Below, in pieces: positions 40,634 through 45,516 of a stretch of 45,516 nt of DNA. Made by a program: the position numbers and the translations under genes. Every line of letters starts with the position of its first letter. The stretch's first letter is position 1. The notes beneath the pieces were generated by a model. The model saw nothing but the letters and a program-made list of their open reading frames with translations. It was not told where the DNA came from and made no database searches. The stretch is taken from assembly GCA_937929835.1 (NCBI GenBank), contig CALFUU010000087.1:1-45516 (forward strand), read 5' to 3'. Source of the DNA: an uncultured Saprospiraceae bacterium (GTDB lineage: Bacteria; Bacteroidota; Bacteroidia; Chitinophagales; Saprospiraceae).

Positions 40634-42700
40634 GTGAAAACAAAAGAAACCAAGACCAACCCCAAGACCAGCCTACCAAAAGCAACCCTCAAGAAAGCCT
40701 TTTTGCTCTTGTGCCAAGCCAAGACAATGACGGAACATTATGAGGCCAATATGAAGCTGGTCTCTAAATATGTACACGCCACCTCACGAGGACACGAAGC
40801 CATTCAGCTGGCTACAGCCCTGCAGCTTATGCCGCAAGACTATGCCTTTCCTTACTACAGAGACGATTCTATTTTATTGGGTATCGGACTGCGGCCATAC
40901 GACCTGATGCTGCAACTGATGGCCAAAAAAGATGACCCCTTCTCTGGTGGTAGATCGTATTACTCACACCCGAGTCTTAAGGATGATGACAAGCCGAAAA
41001 TACCGCACAACTCCTCTGCAACGGGGATGCAAGCCATACCGGCAACAGGAGTAGCGATGGGGCTACAGTACAAGGAGTTATTAGGCCTCGATGCTGGTGA
41101 TCAGCCCTTAGTAGTTTGCTCATTGGGTGATGCCTCCGTAACAGAAGGAGAAGTGGCAGAGGCATTTCAGATGGCCGCATTAAGGCAAATGCCCATACTC
41201 TATCTGATCCAAGATAATGGGTGGGATATCTCAGCCAATGCAGAAGAAACACGTGCACAGAATGCCTACGAGTACATCAAAGGATTTAAAGGTATCAAGG
41301 CCGCTACTATCAATGGATCAGACTTTACCGAATCCTATAAGGCGGTCAATAAAGCCATAAAGTATATCCGAAAAGAAAGGAAGCCTTTTCTCTTGCACGC
41401 TACGGTACCCTTGCTCAACCATCACACTTCTGGTGTCCGTATGGAATGGTATAGAGATGACCTAGATGAAGCAAGGACAAGAGACCCTTATCCCATCTTG
41501 AAAGCTCAGCTTGCAGACGCAGGTATCACAGCCAAGGAAATCAAAGAAATAGAAAAAGAAGCTACTCAGACGGTAGAGTCTGACTTTGAGCTGGCCAAGA
41601 GTGCCGCGGATCCATTGCCGAGTGATCTATTTACTCACGATTATGCGCCTACACCGATAACAGAAGAAGTCGGTACAAGAGTGCCACAAGATGGAGAAGC
41701 AGTAGTGATGGTAGACTGTGCACTCAAGGCTGTAGAAGAGCTCATGCGGGAAGACAAGAATTGTCTACTCTATGGGCAGGATGTGGGTAAGCGGCTAGGT
41801 GGTGTATTTAGAGAAGCGGCTACCCTAGCGCAGAAATTTGGAGATGAGCGAGTCTTTAATACGCCTATCCAAGAAGCGTTTATTGTAGGCTCGACGGTAG
41901 GGATGTCTGCGGTAGGTCTTAAGCCCATTGTCGAAGTACAGTTTGCCGATTATATCTGGCCAGGATTGAACCAACTCTTTACTGAAGTATCACGGTCTTG
42001 TTATCTCTCCGAAGGTAAATGGCCTGTCAGTATGATCCTACGGGTACCCATAGGTTCTTATGGTAGTGGGGGACCCTATCACTCAAGTAGTGTAGAGTCT
42101 GTACTGACCAATATACGCGGTATCAAAATCGCCTACCCTAGCAACGGTGCTGATATGAAAGGGCTTATAAAAGCAGCCTTCCACGATCCCAATCCTGTCG
42201 TTATTCTCGAGCACAAGGGACTTTATTGGTCTAAGGTGCCGGGCACAGAAAAGGCTAGAACTATAGAGCCCGCTGAGGATTACATTTTGCCATTTGGAAA
42301 AGCGAATGTTGTGCAATCAGCGACAAGTGCTGAGAGTATGACCATTGTTACCTATGGAATGGGGGTACACTGGTCTCTTAATGCGAGCAAGGCCTTTGAG
42401 GGTCGCGTCGAGATTGTTGATTTGAGAACATTAAATCCTTTGGACACAGAGACTATATTCCATTCAGTTAAGAAAACCAATCGCTGTCTGATCGTGACAG
42501 AAGAGCCTGCCAATAATACCTTTGGGAGAGGGTTAGCGGGATTGATACAGGAGGAATGCTTTACACATTTGGATGCACCTGTAATGGTGATTGGCTCGGA
42601 AGATATGCCGGCCATTCCACTTAATAGTGTCCTGGAGCAAACGATGATACCCTCAGCAGAAAAAGTGCAAGCCAAAATAGAAGCCCTTCTCAACTGGTAA
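40634..42700 (+). CDS. Fused alpha/beta 2-oxoacid dehydrogenase E1 (branched-chain type)
   Basis: The 688-aa protein joins both E1 subunits. The alpha part (about 1-330) has SRGHEAIQLATALQL, the TPP motif GDASVTEGE (165-173) through QDN (193-195), and HHTSGVRMEWY with the phosphorylation-loop-like region. The beta part (about 355-688) has LLYGQDVGKRLGGVFREA, PIVEVQFADYIWPGLNQL, PIGSYGSGGPYHSSSVES and VDLRTLNPLD. It decarboxylates a 2-oxoacid, most likely the branched-chain acids made by IlvE, and passes the acyl group to an E2 encoded elsewhere. The fusion is common in Bacteroidetes. The start is GTG; the preceding sequence has no in-frame ATG close by. Confidence 0.92.
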   Translation: MKTKETKTNPKTSLPKATLKKAFLLLCQAKTMTEHYEANMKLVSKYVHATSRGHEAIQLATALQLMPQDYAFPYYRDDSILLGIGLRPYDLMLQLMAKKDDPFSGGRSYYSHPSLKDDDKPKIPHNSSATGMQAIPATGVAMGLQYKELLGLDAGDQPLVVCSLGDASVTEGEVAEAFQMAALRQMPILYLIQDNGWDISANAEETRAQNAYEYIKGFKGIKAATINGSDFTESYKAVNKAIKYIRKERKPFLLHATVPLLNHHTSGVRMEWYRDDLDEARTRDPYPILKAQLADAGITAKEIKEIEKEATQTVESDFELAKSAADPLPSDLFTHDYAPTPITEEVGTRVPQDGEAVVMVDCALKAVEELMREDKNCLLYGQDVGKRLGGVFREAATLAQKFGDERVFNTPIQEAFIVGSTVGMSAVGLKPIVEVQFADYIWPGLNQLFTEVSRSCYLSEGKWPVSMILRVPIGSYGSGGPYHSSSVESVLTNIRGIKIAYPSNGADMKGLIKAAFHDPNPVVILEHKGLYWSKVPGTEKARTIEPAEDYILPFGKANVVQSATSAESMTIVTYGMGVHWSLNASKAFEGRVEIVDLRTLNPLDTETIFHSVKKTNRCLIVTEEPANNTFGRGLAGLIQEECFTHLDAPVMVIGSEDMPAIPLNSVLEQTMIPSAEKVQAKIEALLNW

Positions 42701-42719
42701 TCACCTGCTCAAAAATGGA

Positions 42720-43479
42720 ATGAAGTGTAAAAATTGCAGTCAGCCGATAAGTCAAAATTTCTGCCCCTCTTGTGGACAGAACGCTAAGGTAGATAGACTC
42801 AATTTTTCAACTATTCTCGCCGATCTGACGGAAAGCGTCTTCCAAATGAATAAGGGTCTGCTCTTTACCTTAAAAGAAATGACGGTTAGACCTGGCCATA
42901 GCGTCAGAGATTATATTAATGGCAGAAGAGTGAAGCACTTCAAGCCTATCGCTTATGCTTTTGCTTTGTCGACTTTATACTTTTTGGTTTCCAAATTTTT
43001 TGATGCCAACACGATCTTGAATGACGCCATAGAAGGCGTCCTACTTGGAGACACAGATGCAGCAGATGGAAACTTATCATCAGAATTTCAAGGTAAACTA
43101 GATGTCATTAAAACCAACTATGCATTACTTTATGCTGGTGCTAATTCCTGTATATGCTTTAGGTTCCTATATTGCTTTCAAAGGCACTGGGTACAATTAT
43201 CTAGAACATCTTGTATTGACTGCTTTCATTACAGGGCATCAAGCCCTACTCTATACTTTGATTACAATCCTTGGGGTGCCCATCAGTAGTCACTACCTAA
43301 AGGATATGTTATCACTATTGATACCCATATCATATGCCTTTCTGTTCTATTGGCAATTCTATTCTGGCCAAAATAGGAGCACGCTTATATTTCCTTTTGT
43401 GGGCTCCTATCTAATCTATTTGATATTGACAGTTGTAGTTGTGGTTATTCCGTTAATACTTTTTGCAGGGTTAAATTAA
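42720..43479 (+). pseudogene. DUF3667 membrane protein, interrupted by a frameshift
   Basis: The first frame (from ATG 42720) encodes a zinc-ribbon start CKNCSQPISQNFCPSCGQ, then the DUF3667 core FTLKEMTVRPGHSVRDYING and HFKPIAYAFALSTLYFLVSK with one membrane span. Around 43129-43131 (a TTT run) the homology moves to the +1 frame, which continues MLVLIPVYALGSYIAFKG, EHLVLTAFITGHQALLYTLI and three further membrane helices to the stop at 43479. Neither frame alone gives a full protein. One extra T would explain it, so this is a recent frameshift, a sequencing or assembly error, or less likely programmed frameshifting. The intact product would be about 250 aa, an inner-membrane protein of unknown function. 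It begins 20 bp after the E1 gene. Confidence 0.8.
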
Positions 43480-43510
43480 TATTGCAATGAGACAGGAAAA
43501 CACATAATTT

Positions 43511-44656
43511 ATGCAAATGAAATCCAAACTACCACCCTCCCCTCCCTCCATCTTCTCAAAGATGTCTGCACTGGCCAGACAGCATCAGGCCATCAATCTA
43601 GGGCAAGGGTTTCCAGATTTCGATTGTGATTCTCGACTCAAAACTCTCATCAAAAAATATCTAGACGAGGGCCATAATCAATATTGCCCTATGGCAGGCA
43701 CTATAGAACTCAGGACCACCATAGCTAATAAAATAAAAGTCTGCTATGACAAGACAATTGACCCAGAAGAAGAAATCTGCATCACCGCTGGTGCCACCCA
43801 AGCACTCAATACCGCCATACAAACTTTTGTACAGTCTGAAGATGAAGTCATTATCATCGAGCCGGCCTACGATAGCTATAGACCCTCTATAGAGATGGCG
43901 GGCGGCCGAGTCGTCGCCTATCGCATAACGGCACCTGACTACACAATTGATTGGGACCAGTTCGGAGAGTTGATCAGTGAGCGGACTACAATGATTATCA
44001 TCAATACGCCACACAATCCTACTGGCACGACACTCCAAGAAGCTGACCTCTTGGCCCTACAGACGCTTATCGCCAACAAAGATATCATCCTCCTCAGTGA
44101 TGAGGTCTATGAGCACCTCATCTACGACCAGGCGCAACACCAAAGTGTCTTTAGATATCCTCAATTGTATCAACAGAGTCTCGCCACTTTCTCATTTGGC
44201 AAAACACTGCACGCTACAGGCTGGAAGTTGGGTTATATCGTCGGGCCACCGCACTTGATGGAGGCTTACAAAAATCATCACCAATGGGTCATCTTTAGTG
44301 CCAATTCCTTTGTCCAACGTGGCATAGCTGACTATCTACAAGAACCGACCACCTATCAGAACCTCCCTGATTTTTTCCAGAAGAAAAGAGATTACTTGAC
44401 TGCAGGGATGTCGCATACAAATTTCAAACCGCTCAATTGTAGTGGGACATATTTTCAACTCTATGACTACTCTGAAGTTTCTGATCTAGGTGATCTAGAA
44501 TTTGCAGAATATATGACCAAGAAAATGGGTATCGTAAGCATCCCTCTATCTCCGTTTTATGGTGAAGACCCTCAAGACAAGGTTGTCAGATTGTGCTTCG
44601 CTAAAAGTGAAGAGGTACTCGATAAGGCTATAGAACGACTATCAATAAAAGGATAA
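43511..44656 (+). CDS. Methionine/kynurenine-type aminotransferase (YbdL-like)
   Basis: The 381-aa fold-type I PLP aminotransferase has INLGQGFPDFDCD, GHNQYCPMAGTIELR, ITAGATQALN (91-100), NTPHNPTGTTL with Asn169, LSDEVYEHLIYD with Asp197 and Tyr200, and SFGKTLHATGWKLGY with PLP-lysine Lys231. C-terminal VVRLCFAKSEE holds the carboxylate Arg. This pattern matches E. coli YbdL (methionine aminotransferase) and eukaryotic kynurenine/glutamine transaminases. It transaminates Met, aromatic amino acids or kynurenine to the 2-oxoacid. It starts at the first of two close ATGs (43511, 43517). It lies 31 bp after the DUF3667 gene. Confidence 0.91.
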   Translation: MQMKSKLPPSPPSIFSKMSALARQHQAINLGQGFPDFDCDSRLKTLIKKYLDEGHNQYCPMAGTIELRTTIANKIKVCYDKTIDPEEEICITAGATQALNTAIQTFVQSEDEVIIIEPAYDSYRPSIEMAGGRVVAYRITAPDYTIDWDQFGELISERTTMIIINTPHNPTGTTLQEADLLALQTLIANKDIILLSDEVYEHLIYDQAQHQSVFRYPQLYQQSLATFSFGKTLHATGWKLGYIVGPPHLMEAYKNHHQWVIFSANSFVQRGIADYLQEPTTYQNLPDFFQKKRDYLTAGMSHTNFKPLNCSGTYFQLYDYSEVSDLGDLEFAEYMTKKMGIVSIPLSPFYGEDPQDKVVRLCFAKSEEVLDKAIERLSIKG

Positions 44657-45003
44657 GAAATCGAGGTACATTTTTACGATCTGACCTATCACAGCACACC
44701 CTTCCTCAGACGCAACCTACTTGATGATATAGGCGCCATCTGATTAGGTATTGATCAAGGTAAGATACAATCACAGAGTGCTCTTGAAGATAGTACTGTA
44801 TGTCTTCTTCTCATAAATTGGTTTCTCTTAAGCGCATTCTTATAGACTGGAAATAATATACAGAAGTCGAGCTGTTGCTTAATTTAGAATTTAAAGATTG
44901 GACGATTAAAGTCTTGGAATGTCTGAAGTTCTAGACTACGGTGTAGAGATATACCTCGTTTAGTCAGAAATGACTAATTTGATGCTCAAACTTGCAATTA
45001 CGT
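44657..45003. other. Intergenic region before the CoA-transferase gene
   Basis: The 347-bp stretch holds no convincing gene. It must contain the promoter of the CoA-transferase operon. A short perfect inverted repeat near the right end is listed separately. I see no terminator for the aminotransferase gene. Confidence 0.45.
44960..44977. promoter_or_regulatory. Palindrome upstream of the CoA-transferase gene
   Basis: TTAGTCA-GAAA-TGACTAA is a perfect 7-bp inverted repeat with a 4-nt spacer, 27 bp before the ATG. The size suits a dimeric regulator's operator; the binding protein is unknown. Confidence 0.35.
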
Positions 45004-45516
45004 ATGAACAAGATTTTCAACAATGCAGATGCAGCGATAGAGGGCATTATGGATAATATGACACTGATGCTAGGGGGGTTTGGCTTATGTGGCATCCCTG
45101 AAAACAGCATCACAGCACTCGTCAACAAAGGTGTGAGAGGGCTGACCTGTATATCCAATAATGCTGGCGTCGATGACTTTGGACTTGGCTTGCTCTTGCA
45201 AAAGCGCCAAATCAAGAAGATGATTTCTTCTTATGTAGGAGAAAATGATGAATTCGAAAGACAAATGCTCAGTGGTGAGTTGGAGGTAGACCTCATACCT
45301 CAAGGCTCCCTCGCTGCAAGATGTCAGGCAGGTGGAGCAGGCGTGCCCGCATTCTTTACCCCAGCTGGCTACGGCACTGAGGTGGCCGTGGGCAAGGAAG
45401 TCCGATATTTTGATGGCAAACCACATATACTAGAAAGTGCCTTGACGGCTGATTTTGCCATAGTCAAGGCTTGGAAAGGCGATAGATTTGGTAATCTCGT
45501 CTTCAAAGGAACGGCA
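45004..45516 (+). CDS. scoA: 3-oxoacid CoA-transferase subunit A, partial
   Basis: The frame is open from ATG 45004 to the window edge (171 codons). [19 protein letters not shown] is the family-I CoA-transferase CoA-binding start, followed by [56 protein letters not shown] and [18 protein letters not shown], all typical of subunit A of succinyl-CoA:3-ketoacid CoA-transferase. It would activate acetoacetate, an end product of Tyr and Leu breakdown, to acetoacetyl-CoA. The subunit B gene is expected just beyond the right edge. Confidence 0.93.
   Translation, partial: MNKIFNNADAAIEGIMDNMTLMLGGFGLCGIPENSITALVNKGVRGLTCISNNAGVDDFGLGLLLQKRQIKKMISSYVGENDEFERQMLSGELEVDLIPQGSLAARCQAGGAGVPAFFTPAGYGTEVAVGKEVRYFDGKPHILESALTADFAIVKAWKGDRFGNLVFKGTA

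Overview
The window looks like a chromosomal segment from a free-living, probably marine, member of the Bacteroidota, most likely of the Saprospiria type. The signs are a type IX secretion (T9SS) C-terminal sorting domain, a TonB-dependent receptor with a carboxypeptidase-like leader domain, OmpA with thrombospondin type 3 repeats, many short lipoboxes, the families DUF547, DUF5777, DUF1573, DUF2807, MbnP and DUF3667, an SDR-type threonine dehydrogenase, a bacilliredoxin, and several promoters with the Bacteroidetes -7 motif TAnnTTTG. Family-level placement is inference. I see no phage, insertion sequence, CRISPR array, rRNA or tRNA. Six genes have only a GTG or TTG start available.

Layout. 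1-8.9 kb (minus strand): a surface block with an ECF sigma factor translationally coupled to a membrane-anchored beta-barrel-like partner that runs off the left edge, a four-FAS1 secreted adhesin, a DUF547 lipoprotein, a TonB-dependent receptor and threonine dehydrogenase. 9.1-12.3 kb (minus): an HsdR_N nuclease-like protein coupled to a 667-aa protein that resembles a degenerate SF1 helicase, then a YwqK-like lipoprotein. 12.5-17.8 kb: PolX with a damaged polymerase site, a DUF1573 lipoprotein, a small exported protein, RdgB, a possible HolD-like protein and IlvE. 17.9-25.2 kb (minus): glycosyltransferase, RibA, DUF2256 and TIGR03643 proteins, a methyltransferase, a polysaccharide flippase and a three-gene cytochrome/barrel cassette.

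25.4-30 kb: a bacilliredoxin, a 723-bp gene-free stretch, OmpA/TSP3, and a DUF2807 lipoprotein next to a 4-oxalocrotonate decarboxylase-like enzyme. 30.2-38.6 kb (minus, headed by a divergent Lrp/AsnC regulator): phenylalanine hydroxylase, pterin carbinolamine dehydratase, DoxX, aminotransferase and a TPP enzyme, then a 0.5-kb array of degenerate 7-bp repeats, then a phosphodiesterase/P-loop pair and a succinate-semialdehyde dehydrogenase-like enzyme. 38.7-45.5 kb: an MbnP lipoprotein, a small barrel, a PaaI thioesterase, a fused 2-oxoacid dehydrogenase E1, a frameshifted DUF3667 gene, a methionine/kynurenine-type aminotransferase and the start of a 3-oxoacid CoA-transferase.

Much of the right half fits amino acid catabolism: Phe to Tyr, transamination, possible decarboxylation and aldehyde oxidation, branched-chain 2-oxoacid oxidation and acetoacetate activation. 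The most unusual items are the heptamer array at 33.2-33.7 kb, the apparently ATPase-dead helicase-like protein beside a nuclease-fold protein, and the sigma factor partner that joins an inner-membrane anchor to a barrel-like domain. All family calls come from reading the sequence; no database search was run.
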